Positions 12,314 through 23,618 of a stretch of 64,000 nucleotides of DNA are shown here, piece after piece. The notes below the pieces were generated by a model. That model ran no database searches. It worked only from the letters and a program-made list of their open reading frames with translations, and was not told the DNA's origin. This stretch comes from Hemibagrus wyckioides (taxonomy: Eukaryota > Chordata > Actinopteri > Siluriformes > Bagridae). A program made the position numbers and the translations under genes. Where the stretch lies: NCBI RefSeq assembly GCF_019097595.1, contig NC_080713.1, forward strand, positions 13,530,199 through 13,594,198. The letters run 5' to 3'. Each line of letters opens with the position of its first letter. The stretch's first letter is position 1.

Positions 12314-12958
12314 AGCCAAGAGACCTGGGAACGAGCCCATGTCCGCCTTCAAAGGGCAATACGTCAACAGGTAATTCAGGCCAATCACCGACGTCAGCCT
12401 CACCCAACCTACCAGGTGGGTCAAAAGGTTTGGCTATCCACACGCAACCTGAAACTCAAACTGCCCTGCCGTAAGCTCAGCCCCAAATTCATCGGCCCCT
12501 TCAAAATTGTTCGCCAGATTAATCCTGTCTCGTATCACCTAGAGCTGCCCGCCTCTTATCGCCTCTCACCCACATTTCATGTGTCTCTGCTCAAGCCCTA
12601 TCATGAACCACAAACTGCAGGCCCCACTGCCCATGAGCCACCCCCTCCCCTGGACATTGACGGCGCCCTCGCCTATCGGGTTCACACCATTCTTAACTCG
12701 TGTCGCCAGGGCAGCCGCCTCCAATACTTGGTGGACTGGGAGGGGTATGGCCCGGAAGAGCGCTGCTGGGTCAATGCGCAAGACATCCTGGACCCTGCAC
12801 TCATAGAGGAGTTTCACCAGAACTTTCCCCACAGACCCGCTCCTCGCCCGAGGGGGCGCCCTCGACCTCGAACACCTGGAGGTGTTCCTAGACGGGGGGG
12901 TTCTGTCACAAGGCAGTCTGGGCCTGAACACCAGAGGGAGCCATTGCCTGAATATTAA
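12314..12958 (+). pseudogene. Gypsy-1 integrase C-terminus and chromodomain, separated by the in-frame stop
   Basis: This continues exactly in the frame of 8621-12313. It shows the [11 protein letters not shown] integrase tail at about 12566-12600 and a chromodomain-like [15 protein letters not shown] at about 12724-12770. A basic, proline-rich end ([13 protein letters not shown]) follows. The terminal TAA at 12956-12958 is inside the 3' LTR. An internal ATG at 12416 opens a 180-codon frame, but translation from it is doubtful. A chromodomain places the element among chromoviruses, which use such domains to target chromatin. Confidence 0.9.
12891..12903 (+). other. Polypurine tract of gypsy-1
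   Basis: GACGGGGGGGTTC lies immediately before the 3' LTR TGTCAC. Gypsy-2 has the equivalent C-run and GAA on the opposite strand at 51897-51909. This is the expected plus-strand priming site. Confidence 0.75.
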
Positions 12959-13267
12959 TCGTTTCTGCCCACTTCCGGTCCAGAGGCGTATTTAAGCAGC
13001 ACGCTATCTCAGCCCTGTTGCGAAGCATTGTTTTCTTTTGCGTTACTTGCCAAGCCTTGATAAAGCCATCGTCTAGTTTTCCTTGTGCATGACCCTGCCC
13101 ATTTAGCATTGGACTACGATTTTCGGATTTGTGTTTTGGTTTTGATCTCAGTGTTGCTTTCTGGTATTGACCCATATTCTTCATGACCTCGACTAAGATT
13201 TTGCCTTCTGTCCTTATAATAATCTGCATATGGATTCTAACACTCCTACATCTGACGAGACGTTACA
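12904..13267 (+). repeat. Gypsy-1 3' LTR
   Basis: The 364-bp copy runs from TGTCACAAGG to GACGTTACA. Short indels relative to the 5' LTR occur at AGCAG(AG)CAC, CTGCC(CAT)TTAGC and TTTGT(GT)TTTGG. It is followed by the TSD CCTGC. Confidence 0.95.
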
Positions 13268-13530
13268 CCTGCCTTGTTGTACCTGTCTTTTTCGGTGATT
13301 GTATTGTGTTAGATAAGGTGCAAAACCATTGTGTATCCAGGTATCCATTCAAGAGTTATGTTTTCGTTACTTATGCTTCATTTGTTTTGTATCTTGTTCA
13401 AGTCTTGTTATAGTGTTAGTTTTGTTTTAAGGTAAAAAAGCAGTTCTGATTCTCTGTATGGCAGTTGATCGAGACTACCACAGAGATTTGGATTTGATCC
13501 TTGCTCTAGGCAACAACCGCTACATCCACA

Positions 13531-13531
<1 letters not shown>

Positions 13532-13577
<46 letters not shown>

Positions 13578-13580
13578 TTC
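13532..13580 (+). repeat. (TC)n microsatellite
   Basis: About 25 CT units with one interruption, 110 bp upstream of the first reelin exon in the window. Confidence 0.95.
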
Positions 13581-13692
13581 TAATTATACCCTTCATCCAA
13601 ACCTTGCAATGATGGCCACAGTAGCCAGAGATATACAAAATTGCAAGTCAGATACTTTTTTTTCTTTTTTCAGCACCCTTTCTTTATTATAG

Positions 13693-13854
13693 GTACCTGC
13701 AATTCACTCTGAGGCTGGGCAGCCGTAGTACCCTTAGTTCCTGTCCTGCCCCAGATCAGCCTGGGGAGGGATTGCTGCTCCATTATTCATCTGATAATGG
13801 CATTACCTGGAGCCTGCTACAGCATTACTCCTATGAAGGCTTTCATGAACCCAG
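13693..13854 (+). CDS. reln: Reelin-like internal exon (1 of 4 in window)
   Basis: The 162-nt exon begins after a pyrimidine tract and TTATTATAG and ends CCCAG before GTAACC. It enters one base into a codon boundary and leaves two bases of an Arg codon. The translation contains [36 protein letters not shown] and YEGFHEP. These match the early reelin repeats, where each subrepeat has a jelly-roll strand pattern ending in G-I-T-W. Reelin is a large secreted glycoprotein that guides neuronal positioning through VLDLR/ApoER2. Identity is judged by recall of vertebrate reelin. Confidence 0.93.
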
Positions 13855-14045
13855 GTAACCAAATCTTTCCTACTACAATATTGTATTTTAGCTTTTACTT
13901 TTAGTTACAGTTCATAATTTCAGTGGAACAAGTCTGTTTATGACAGCTTATTCTCTGTGTAATTTGTGTAAAAATGGCTGAATTAATTGCTAGCTGCACA
14001 GAAACTTTTATAATGCACTAATTGATAGCACCTTATCTCTGTTAG

Positions 14046-14282
14046 GATTGTGTCAGTTGAGCTCCCATCTGGGGCACAGAAATTTGGTGTACAGTTCCGC
14101 TGGTGGCAGCCACATCATTCGGGAAGTGGACAGGATGTTTGGGCACTGGATGAGATCAGTATGACATCTGTGCTCTTTAATACTATTAGTCTGGACTTCA
14201 GCAATGTGTTGGATGTCACCCAAAGTCTGGGTTTCTACCTGGGACGTGTACAGCCCTACTGCCAGCAAGATTGGACACTTTG
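14046..14282 (+). CDS. reln: Reelin-like internal exon (2 of 4)
   Basis: The 237-nt exon starts after CTCTGTTAG and completes the Arg codon left by the previous exon across a 191-bp intron. It encodes [29 protein letters not shown] text (here QDVWALDEI), [17 protein letters not shown] and [11 protein letters not shown]. It stops at TTTG before GTACAAG, leaving TG of a Cys codon. The FRWWQP and W-A-L/I-D signature is diagnostic for reelin subrepeats. An uninterrupted frame reads past the splice site to 14340, but the donor and the match to the next exon show that the exon ends at 14282. Confidence 0.95.
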
Positions 14283-14450
14283 GTACAAGAGCAAATGCAC
14301 ACACATGCACACACACACAAAATCTTTACTTTTATATTGACCTCATTATCCAGAACGATGGACAAAAGTGAATGAATACGTCAGTCCTGGTTCACTAGGA
14401 TATCATAAGTCTTAAACTCTGTTGGGAAGTAATATAGAACAGAGATAAAA

Positions 14451-14505
<55 letters not shown>
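14451..14505 (+). repeat. (TATC)n microsatellite
   Basis: About 13 tetranucleotide units of TATC with no interruption. Confidence 0.95.
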
Positions 14506-14519
14506 AAATATATGCAGCT

Positions 14520-16350
14520 AGTGGTGGGAGCACAGCAATAAGGTGGTGTTCAAGAACTTTAGAAGGTTGAAAGCTGCAGCTGAATTTGCATTCATTTGCA
14601 GAGGTGAGAAGATCAGTGTCAAATTAGCGAGAGTATGCATGAGTAAAAGAACAGTTGATTATCCATGGTTACCTAAAAGTAACCCCAAAGGTGTGAGCAG
14701 TGGCTGAAATGGAGATCGGCAAGTTGTCCAATGAATCACCTGGGATGAACAACAGTTTAGTTTTGCTGGAATTGAGTTTTATCTGATGATCTGTCATCCA
14801 TGATTATTTGTCAGACATACTGAAATCTGAACAGTAGATAAGTTGAGTATCATCAGCATAGCAGTGGTAAGAGAACCCTTATGAGGATATAACTTCACCA
14901 AAAGAATGAGTATAGAGAGAGAGAAAAGATGAGGACCAAGTACTGAGCCTTGTAGGACACCAGTGGAGAGTCTGAGCATATGTAAATGTTACCTGATATA
15001 AACAACCTTCAAGGTAGAAAGCAAACAATTGCCATGCTGCTCCATGAATTCCAAGACTCTTAAGGGTGGACAAGAGGCTTTTTTGAAATTGAGGAGAATG
15101 AGGACAGATGGCAGCTAGGTGATATAGCAGCATGTAGTTGATCAGTGACAGTGAAAAGAGCAGTCTCTGTGGAATCTACCACTTTGAAACCAGAGTGGTT
15201 GGAATCTTGGTGGTTGTTCTGTGAGAAGTAGAGAGACAGTTAATTACAAACAGTGCATTCAGAGGTTTTAGAAAGAAAAGATAAGATAATGAATAAAAGA
15301 GAAATCATACTGATCAAAAGTTGCTAAAATCTGAGGGATCTAGAGCACATTTCTTCAAGATGGGGATAACCCTTGCTCTTAGGAAAGTAGTTAATATATG
15401 GTGATTGTTGATTGATGATTGTAGTGATGAATGATAGGTGGTTTTGTGACATGGTCTGGAACCTTGTGGAAGGGATTGGATCCAGTGGGCAGGTAGTAGG
15501 AGTGCAGGACAAAATGACTTGCAGGATCTCTTGTGTTGCTAGGGTTGAAAAACATGACTGTAAAGGGATAGTAGGGAAATCCTGTGTATGTATTATAAAG
15601 GACGTCAATGTAGAAGTAAAGATCTGGCAGATGTTCTCAAACTTCTCATTGTAAAAGGAGGTGAAGTCTTCAGCAATCAGGGAGGATGAAGCAGGTGGAG
15701 CTGAGAGTGGTTGAGTAGTAAAAAGATGTTGTGCCACTTATAAGGATCTTGTGTAGACGCTTCCAGTTTTTTATTGGATAAGGCATTGTTAGCATAAGTC
15801 ATGTAGAAGGAGAAACTGGACAGGAAGAACATGGAAAAAGGTGATATCTCAAGTAGTATTTGCTTGCACTTTCTCTCTGCTGATCTTAATTCTCTACTAT
15901 TGCTGCACAACAAATCTGAATGCTAAGGAGCAGGACAAGAAGTCATCCTTGGTTTAGTAGACGGAAGGCAGAGGAGGTCCATGGTTGAAGAACAAGATGA
16001 GAGAAAGTCACTGTGTCCAAGGGTGGTAGAATGAAAGGGTACAGAATGGAGGTTTCAGTGGGTTAGAGAGAAATGTTGGAAGTTGGTTTTAGTCAGGTGA
16101 TGGCAAAGGATACCAGATGATGATAAGAAGTGTGAAGTGTGATGGAAGTCATGTCTGTAGCTGGGGGACAATGAGTGAAGACCATGTCCAGTACATTTAA
16201 TCTCTTGTGCATGGAAAGGCAGCTGTTGAATGTTAAGGAGAAGGAATTGAGAAGAACCAGAAGGCTTTATACTTTGTTCACTATACCTGTTTCAGATGAG
16301 GAACAGCAAAACTCTAAGTAACTCACCTTACTACTAAGGTGAGATTGTGG
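14520..16350 (-). mobile_element. L2-like LINE fragment
   Basis: Minus-strand frames contain the endonuclease-RT linker (SFYNEKFENICQIF, LDPIPSTRFQT at about 15737-15324). They also contain the RT region around QTLHWCPTRLSTW, SFLSLYTHSFGEVI and LTTAMLMILNLSTVQ at about 15133-14794. This resembles the L2/Maui type RT pattern with 'STGVPQGSVLGP' (seen at 14979) and 'YADDTQ' (degraded here). Many stops and frameshifts show that it is old. Confidence 0.75.
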
Positions 16351-16479
16351 AAGACAGTTTCATCTCACAGGTCATACACCAGGACAAGTCTGAGCACAGC
16401 AACAAAACACAAGGTAGTTGTATTGTATCAGCAAGGTCTCTCCTAGGCAAAGATTTCAAAGCAGACTCAGGTTTCAAGA

Positions 16480-17480
16480 TGTGCTGTTCATGCTATTTTG
16501 AAGAAGCACAAAGACACAGGTAATGATGAGGAATGTAGACACAGTGATGGGCCAAGGAAACTTAATGCAGCAGATTAAAGTCACATCATGCTTACTTCCC
16601 TTCAACACCAGAAGATGTCCAGTAGTGTCATCAGCAAAGAACTGGCGGAAACCTATGGGACCCAGGTACACCCATCTACTGTCTGGAGAAGTCTGGCCAG
16701 AAGTGGTCTTCATGGAAGAATTGCCACCAAAAAGCCATACCTCCAACATGGAAACAAGGCTACACAACTCAAGAATGCACAAAAGCATAGAAAGTGTGGT
16801 GCAGAAAAATGGCAGCAGCAGCTCTGGATTGATGATTCAAAATTTTTAATATTTGGGTGTAGCAGGAGGCAGGTTGTTTGCTGAAGGGCTGGAGAACTGT
16901 ACAATAATGAATGTCTGCCAGCAATAGTGAAGCATGAAGTTCCTTGAAGGTTTGGGGCTGCATTTCTGCAAATATAATTGGAGATTTGGTCAGAATTAAT
17001 GATGAGAGATAAAGGCAGATACTTATCTATGATGCAATACCATCAGGGAGGCATCTGATTGGTCCCAAATTTATTCTGCAGCAGAACAATGAACCAAAAT
17101 ATACAGCAATTGTCAGTAAAAATTTAGTGTAGAGAAGCTAAGGAGCTAACATAGCGTAAAGAAGAACAAGGAGTGCTGGAAGTGATGGTTTAGCCCCCAC
17201 AGAGTCCTCATCTCAACAACAATGAGTCTGTCTGGGATTACATAAAGAGACAAATGGATTTGAGGCAGCCTACATCCAAAGAATATCTGTGATTAGTTCT
17301 CCAAAATGGAACAACCTACCTGCCAAATTCTTTCTAAAAGTGTGCAAGTGTACCGAGAAGAACTGATGCTGTTTTGCAGGCAAATGGTGGTCACACCAAA
17401 TATTGGTTTGATTTGGATTTCTTATCTGTTTATTTACTTTCAATTTGTTAACTGATAAAAAATAAACTATTAACACTATT
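16480..17480 (+). pseudogene. Decayed Tc1/mariner transposase
   Basis: The + strand carries a helix-turn-helix region (SSSVISKELAETYGTQVHPS at about 16617) and RSGLHGRIATKKPYLQ. A first-Asp region is represented by LWIDDSKF at about 16822, with degraded middle and end segments (VWDYIKRQ at about 17230; VLQANGGHTKY near 17375). Stops and frameshifts are frequent. No clear terminal inverted repeats were found. The element lies within a reelin intron, in the same orientation as the gene. Confidence 0.8.
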
Positions 17481-17561
17481 TTTGAAAGTACTGTACAACA
17501 TTATGAAATACATAATGCTTATATGATAAACAGTTATGATAACATGCTCATTCCTGCACAG

Positions 17562-17754
17562 TTTCTCTGGGGAAACTACCCTTGGCTCCAGTATTCGCTA
17601 TGTGGAGACTCAATCCATGCAGATCGGCGCCTCCTATACATTACAGTTCTCCCTGATAATGGGCTGTGGTCGTGAGCCTTCCCCTCATATTGACACACAG
17701 GTTCTACTGGAGTTCTCTACAAATCATGGTTTGACCTGGCACCTAGTAAGAGAG
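17562..17754 (+). CDS. reln: Reelin-like internal exon (3 of 4)
   Basis: The 193-nt exon is preceded by CCTGCACAG; its first T completes the Cys codon begun at 14281-14282. It encodes [36 protein letters not shown] and [12 protein letters not shown], and ends GAGAG before GTAAGA in phase 0. [14 protein letters not shown] and the MGCG cysteine are strongly conserved in reelin. The open frame from 17536 begins in the intron and continues past the donor, so its ends are not the exon ends. Confidence 0.95.
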
Positions 17755-18591
17755 GTAAGAAATATGGTCTTTAACCAAAACTCACACACAAAGAGCAAAA
17801 AATATTTACATAATTTATCAAAATTTAAGCAAAATTTGTTTATATAACATTATTAGAAGAAACATAAACAGTATATATCTCTGTTGCTGTGAAGACCAAA
17901 AATGAGTTTGTTTTATCAGCTTTAATCAGAAATCACATAATTCATTGAATGGATGTTGAACATAGAAGTGTGACTAAATAATCCAGAAATGTTCACCCTT
18001 CGATGGGATAAGCAGTTCATAGCCCAACAGTAGCCTGGATACACTGTAAAACTGGGCTGTATGGAAGACTAGTGAGAAGTAAGCCATTGTTCAAACATAT
18101 TCATCAGCAGGAATTGGTAAACTGTGCATAATGGGGTCAAACATGGCAATCTTAACAAAGAGGGCAACCTCTGCTCTGTGAACAATTTCTTTGAATTTAT
18201 TACCAGATTTAGATTATTTCCTTAGTCTAGATTCTTTAGAATTACCCTCCTTACGTAGTGACCTCACTGACCTTTGGTATATGCTCTGGTGTATGGTCAG
18301 GTTCAATGTCCTTTCAACATCCATAGAAATAATTAGAAATGTGATACTGGGGCAGAGGTTTACCTTTCTAAAGGACAGTTAATCTAACCATGCAGACAAA
18401 GTTCAAAACCAACGATCAAAACTAAGAATATGAATGTGTTAGAATGTCACATTTAAATGTCAGTCCGGTTGATCATCTGTGGCAACACTTGTTTACCAAC
18501 AGTATTCAGCAGATCTGACAGAGCATGAGCAATTCTTCCAAGACGAATGGGTAAAGATATCAGAATCCAAATGAGCAAAGTGTATATTTAC
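17755..18591 (+). other. Intronic sequence, nothing firm recognised
   Basis: This is the first part of a 2107-bp reelin intron. A stretch near 18040-18180 (CTGTATGGAAGACTAGTG...) looks like an old dispersed repeat, but I cannot name it. Confidence 0.5.
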
Positions 18592-18990
18592 CAGTGGTGG
18601 GCCGTCAGGGCCTGCTGGCCTAAACAGCGGTGATCTGAATCACTGACTTGCATTTTAATTTATTTAATATATTTTTCCATGAATGTGTATTAAATTATTC
18701 AAAATAGTCTATTTTCTACATTTCATAGCTTTTCTCTTGGTTGTGCTGCTTCCAGTAGTCTATATTTATAATAAGAGTATTTATCCAATTATATTTCAAC
18801 CAGTGGCTGACATCATGTGTTGCCAGAGTGAAAGAAATGTGCTTTAAGGCCTTCAGAATCAATAGTGCAGGCACCTGTAGCTTAAAATAAGTGGCAATGA
18901 AATTGTTACCTTAACCAATCAGATTTCAAGTTGGCATCACTGGGGCCGTCTAGCAGGCATACGATTACGTCAGCAATTTCCTGTCCTTTG
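18592..18990 (+). repeat. hAT-like repeat, truncated copy
   Basis: It starts CAGTGGTGGGCCGTCAGGGCC and runs parallel to 31236-31560 with high similarity through the CTGACTTGCATTTTAAT, TTTTTCCATGAATGTG and GGCTGACATCATGTGTTGCC segments. The far end is missing, so only the left half of the element is present. It lies in a reelin intron. Confidence 0.75.
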
Positions 18991-19861
18991 ATTGGATAAT
19001 TGGAGTAGTCAGTGGCAGCAAACCGCACAAACTTGACTGAACTTTCTTCATTTCTTATGTATACAACCCCCAGAGTCAATACGTTTCAATACCACAAATG
19101 CAGCTACCAGTCTTTCGTCCTCCACAAGGTGGCACACATGATTATGGAGACCTTCTCCTTAATAGAAGTGTTCAAACTGAGACAGTTAGATGGTGTTTGC
19201 TGATGGACATTATCCTTTTAGTCAATTAATAGATATTCATTTGAATTTAAGTCAGGGTTTTAACTAACTCCAAACAAAATGTCAGATGGGCTTTTTCTAA
19301 AAATGACTTATTGTCACCCTCTCAAATTTCCCTCTGTTGGAAATAAAATATTACAGGTATTACAAAATCATTTGATTCCTGATGGCCTCTCTGACTGAAT
19401 ACCTCCTTTTCTTGGGCATCTAGTTTTTATGGATTCCCAAATTTATACAGTCTATGGATGGTGCTATGTATTTGATTAATGATGAAATTGAAACCTTTGT
19501 ATATCCCTTACCTGGTAGTAGCTTTCCTCAACTTTGTTGCAGAGCTGTTTTCGAAGGTTTTGGAGCCCATTCTGCTGTCTTTGTGTGAATTTGCATTTGA
19601 CAAACTATGAAGTGTTGAATACTTATTTCCCACACTGTAAATATTAAAACATGGTGTGCATTAAATTTCTATTTGGTTAATCAAATGATGGCTGTAATGA
19701 CAACATACGAATCAGTTCAAGGAGCTGATATTTACAGTAATCAGTCTGTTTTATAACTACAGTTTATTTTGATAGATTTTTTCATTACATCATATGTAAT
19801 AATGACACATTAGTATTATGATCAGTTATGGGTGAGTTATTTATTTTTGTATTACTCACAG
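18991..19861 (+). other. Intronic sequence without assigned features
   Basis: No exon or recognisable element was found. A short stretch near 19605-19645 (GAATACTTATTTCCCACACTGTA) resembles the end of a Tc1 terminal repeat. Confidence 0.5.
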
Positions 19862-19974
19862 GTATGTCTTCCAGGAATGCCTAGTTGTCCTGAATTTACT
19901 GCACCTAGTATCTACCACCCTTCTGAGTTCATTAATTGGAAAAGGATTGCCATTCCTCTACATCAAAAAACATG
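19862..19974 (+). CDS. reln: Reelin-like internal exon (4 of 4)
   Basis: The 113-nt exon follows TATTACTCACAG and is phase 0 at its start. It encodes [33 protein letters not shown] and HQKT, and ends ACATG before GTGAGT, leaving two bases of a Trp codon. The CLP-MPSC pair and W-[KR]R-[IV]-[IA] pattern correspond to the end of a reelin subrepeat before an FRW segment. The following exon would begin with G and then code for an R-F-R-W-x-Q region. I did not find it in 19975-64000. Confidence 0.95.
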
Positions 19975-20048
19975 GTGAGTATATGTATATTTGATCAATT
20001 ATGTCATCAGGAGTATGATGCATGGTTTTAAAGCATGGAGGTGTTTAG

Positions 20049-20050
<2 letters not shown>

Positions 20051-20095
<45 letters not shown>
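20051..20095 (+). repeat. (TA)n microsatellite
   Basis: About 22 TA units. The adjacent 20096-20589 holds no feature that I recognise. Confidence 0.95.
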
Positions 20096-20097
<2 letters not shown>

Positions 20098-20589
20098 CAG
20101 CATAACATTTAATTGAATTACATGGTTATCTAAAAATAACATTAACTAACGTACATGACAATAAATGAGAAATAATGTCCTATGCTGGATCACTTTTTAA
20201 AATGCAATTATGCATCACTGTGCTCTTATTCTAAGGAAAAGGTTTGCTCACTACATAACTTTCTCATGTGTATAACATGCCATCATCCAAAAGTGATCGA
20301 GCCATTTTTAATCGGACTGATGGGGGCATTTGCCATGTTTGCATGGCTTTCCAGGTCATTCCTGTATTAATAGCATGCTTTCCATTTAAGTGAGTGAGAT
20401 ACGACAGACAGACTGTAACTAATTTTCTTTTCATGTGCATTAAATAATAAGAGAATATGAGATATTTCAAAGTTTCTAAAGACAAACTTCTTATGTCTAT
20501 GCAACAATTATCAGAATGTGCTTTATTTATAATAAAGAAAAATTTAGAAATACAGATATAAGCAGGGTGGAAATATAAATCAAAACACA

Positions 20590-22065
20590 GCTACCACCCT
20601 CAGTGGACCTCTTGTAGTTTGCGTATCATCCTAACCATTCCACGGATGATGCCATTGCCACAACCCTCCATCTTGCCCTCACACACCTAGACTGGGAGAC
20701 CCCAGTCAGTCTGGATCGGGAACAGCATCTCCAGTACCACCACACTGAGCACTGGAGCTCCTCAGGGCTGTGTGCTCAGTCTTCTGCTGTTCACTTTGCT
20801 GACTCACGACTGTGCAGCAATGCACAGATCCAGCCACATTGTCAAGTTCGCCGATGACACGACCGTGATGGGTCTCATCAGCAAGAACGACAAGTCAGCT
20901 TACAGAGAGGAGGTGCAGCAGCTAACAGCATGGTGTAGAGCCAACAACCTGTCTCTGAACATTGACAAGACTATAGAGATGGTTGTTGACTTCAGGAGAG
21001 CACAGAATGACCATTCTCCGCTGTCCATCGACGAATCCTCTGTGGAGATCATCAAGAGCACCAAATTCCTTGGTGTTCATCTGGAAGAGAACTTCACCTG
21101 GTAACTCAACACCAGCTCCATCACCAAGAAAGCCCAGCAGCGCCTCTACTTCCAGAGGAGGCTATGGAAAGCCCATCTCCCTTCCCCCATCCTGACTGTG
21201 TTCTACAGAGGGACCATCGAGAGCGTCCTGAGCAGCTGTATCACTGCCTGGTTTGGGAACTGCACCATCTCAGATCGCAAGACCCTTCAGCGGATAGTGA
21301 GGACAGCTGAGAAGATCATCTGAGTCTCTCTCCCCTCTATCCAGGAAATTTACACTGCACGTTGCATCCGCAAAGTTAACAGCATTGTGGATGACCCCAC
21401 ACACCCCTCATCAACCTTCTGCCATCTGGAAAGTGGTACCGGAGCATTTGGACCCACACAACCAGACTGTGTAACAATTTCTTTCCTCAAGCCATCAGGC
21501 TCCTCAACACCCAGGACTGAACTGTACAAAACTCTCTGTCTCTCTCTCACACACACACACACACACTCTCTCTCTCTCTCTCTCACCTGTGTGGACACAC
21601 ACACACACATAACTTATATTGTTTGATACTTATTGCACTACCTCAACCCTTGTGTTTATTACATCTGCTGCTATGTTTATGTTTATTTCTATTTTGCACT
21701 ACCTCAACCACTGCTATTGTATTTTTGCACAATGCATGTTGTCAGGTCCCAAAGTTGTACATCATCTCATTTTATTTCATTTCATTTACATTTCATTGCA
21801 CATGTTCTTTTTCTTTTTTCGGTGCTAGGTGTCCTGTGTTTTTGTGTTGTCTTTTTTGTACTTATTGTTTTTGCATTGTGTTTTCATTGCTTTGTTTGCA
21901 CCTAGTTGCACACTTTGCACTTCATGTGGTCCTTTATTTGGTCCTAGATCTTTATGTTGTATGTTTATGTAGCACCAGGTCCTGGAGAAACGTTGTTTCA
22001 TTTCACTATGTACTGCATCAGCTATATGTGGTTGAAATGACAATAAACCTTCTTGAATTGAATTG
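20590..22065 (+). mobile_element. LINE-A copy 2: 5'-truncated RT and 3' end
   Basis: It begins in the RT coding region (CAGCTACCACCCTCAGTGGA...). An internal deletion jumps from the AHL-type region directly to the PQSV region. It continues through [16 protein letters not shown] text, FADD ([16 protein letters not shown] at about 20838) and [12 protein letters not shown] to the C-terminal region and a 3' UTR with T/GT-rich text ending in TTGAATTGAATTG. The 3' UTR matches LINE-A copy 3 at 46110-46535. Frames are broken at 21104 and further on. Confidence 0.85.
21546..21612 (+). repeat. (CT)n/(CA)n microsatellite in the LINE-A 3' region
   Basis: Alternating blocks of CA and CT repeats. The same composite block occurs at 46049-46128 in LINE-A copy 3, so it belongs to the element. 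Confidence 0.9.
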
Positions 22066-22960
22066 AAAATTGAAATAGGGTACTCATGAACAGGAGGCAT
22101 ATACAGGTGCAAAATGTGTAGCTCAGGAGTAAGATGTGTGTGGTTCAATGAAATAAGATTGAACAGTATTGCACTTGTGCCTATACACATACATGTATAT
22201 ATAGATTATTATATTGCACTAGGGGAGATGGCAGACAGATTAATTGTTAAGGAGATGAATGGCTTGAGGGAAGAAGCTGTTCTTGTGTCTGGATTTCCTG
22301 GTGTTTACTGATCTCTAACGCCAGCCGGAGGGTAAAAGTTCAAAGAGGGGGTGGGCCAGGTGTGTGGGGTCCAGAGTGATTCTACCTGCACGTTCCCTAA
22401 TTCTGGATGTGTACAGTTCTTGGAGAGTGGGCAGCAATATTCCTCTCAGTGGTCCTGACTATCCGTTGTAATCTTTGTATATCTGATTTGGTGGCTGAGC
22501 TGAACCAAACAAACAGTAATAGTCATAGACAGACAATAGACAGACTCAGTGACAGCTGAGTAGAACTGTGTTAACAGCTCTACAGGTTGAACTTTCTCAG
22601 CTGGTGAAGAAAGAACAACCTCTGCTGGGTTTTTTTGACAATGGAGTCAATGTGTGTTTCCCACCTCAGGTCCTGGGAGATGGTAGAGCCCAAGAATCTG
22701 AATGACTCCACAGTAGCCACAGTGCTGTCAGTGATTGGAGGGGGGGATGGTGGTAGTGGACTTTCTCCTACCATCTCTACTGTTTCAAATCGAGGTTGTT
22801 GAGACTGCACCAGACATCTAACTTGTGTCAACCATGGTGTCATCTGCAAACTTAAGGAGCTTGACAGAGGGGTCTGTAGCAGTGCAGTCATTCATGTACA
22901 GCAAGAAAAGTAGTGGGGATAACATGCATCCCTGAGGAGCACCAGGAGCTTACCAGATGT
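22066..22960 (-). mobile_element. LINE-C fragment (another jockey-superfamily LINE), 3' part
   Basis: The minus strand includes VATVESFRFLGSTISQDLRW, ETHIDSIVKKTQQRLFFLHQ and LRKFNL at about 22740-22580, the post-RT region typical of these LINEs. The 3' UTR extends to 22066, tail to tail with LINE-A copy 2. The YADD-containing part is only partly present near 22900. 22961-23369 has no recognisable content apart from short repeats of ACCAGATGTRAGGA. Confidence 0.75.
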
Positions 22961-23618
22961 AAGGACCTTACCAGATGTGAGGAGCTTACCTTACTCCAGA
23001 TAAAATTCATGGTGACAGGTGCAGCAGTAAGGGTCCTGTGTGTTTTCTGTATTTTACAAAGCAAAAGTTTTTATTGTGAGTAAATGCATATAATTGTATG
23101 CCATTTTTTTAAACAAGGTTTTTCCTAAAGTGGTTCTCTAACAACATAGTCTGGGGGTCCATCAATTATGAGAGAACAGGTGGTGGCATTTCTGATAAGA
23201 CTGCATCCTAGAGAGGTCCCGAAATTACACTTCCAAGGAGAGAAATGTTAAATTTAAACTTAGTAAAACACAGTATTGTGGAGGCAAATAGAGCCTATTG
23301 AATCAAGGTTTAGTGAACCTTTTCAACTGGAAGAAGAAGGCCTCCAATATATACTGACTGTGTAATTACAAATTCAAATTCAAATTCAAATTTTATTTGT
23401 CACATACAAAATCATACACAGTACGACATGTAGTGAAATGCTTTTTACGACTGTCTTACATAAAAGAGGAAAGAGTAAAAAGAAAACGTGTGAACTTGAA
23501 AATCAAGTGTCAGATATGCATATGCAAATATATGTCTATGTATATATAACAAATATAAAAATATAAAAAACAAAAACAAAAAAATATAAATGTATATATA
23601 TATATATATATATATATA

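Larger units (their letters stand above)
8300..13267 (+). mobile_element. Gypsy-1: nearly intact Ty3/gypsy chromovirus (sushi-type) with TSD CCTGC
   Basis: A complete 4968-bp LTR retrotransposon flanked by CCTGC at 8295-8299 and 13268-13272. The order is 5' LTR, Gag, protease, RT, RNase H, integrase, chromodomain, polypurine tract, 3' LTR. By eye the LTRs differ by about a dozen substitutions and a few small indels over about 360 bp, roughly 96% identity. That suggests a fairly recent insertion compared with the other elements here. It lies 425 bp upstream of the first reelin exon in the window, in the same orientation. A solo LTR of the same family is at 57538-57909 and a related but decayed element at 51519-56495. 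Confidence 0.97.
14283..17561 (+). other. Reelin intron of 3279 bp carrying LINE and Tc1 remnants
   Basis: Bounded by donor GTACAAG and acceptor CCTGCACAG. It contains a TATC microsatellite, an L2-like LINE fragment on the minus strand and a decayed Tc1 on the plus strand, described separately. Confidence 0.9.

Noticed and set aside
13532..13580. Possible CRISPR-like or regulatory array
   Set aside because: It is a simple CT microsatellite; no spaced repeats with unique spacers exist anywhere in the window, and the DNA is vertebrate.
14283..14340. Extension of reelin exon 2 by the open frame past 14282
   Set aside because: A consensus donor GTACAAG lies at 14283, the Cys codon completes correctly with the exon at 17562, and the extra residues are unlike reelin.
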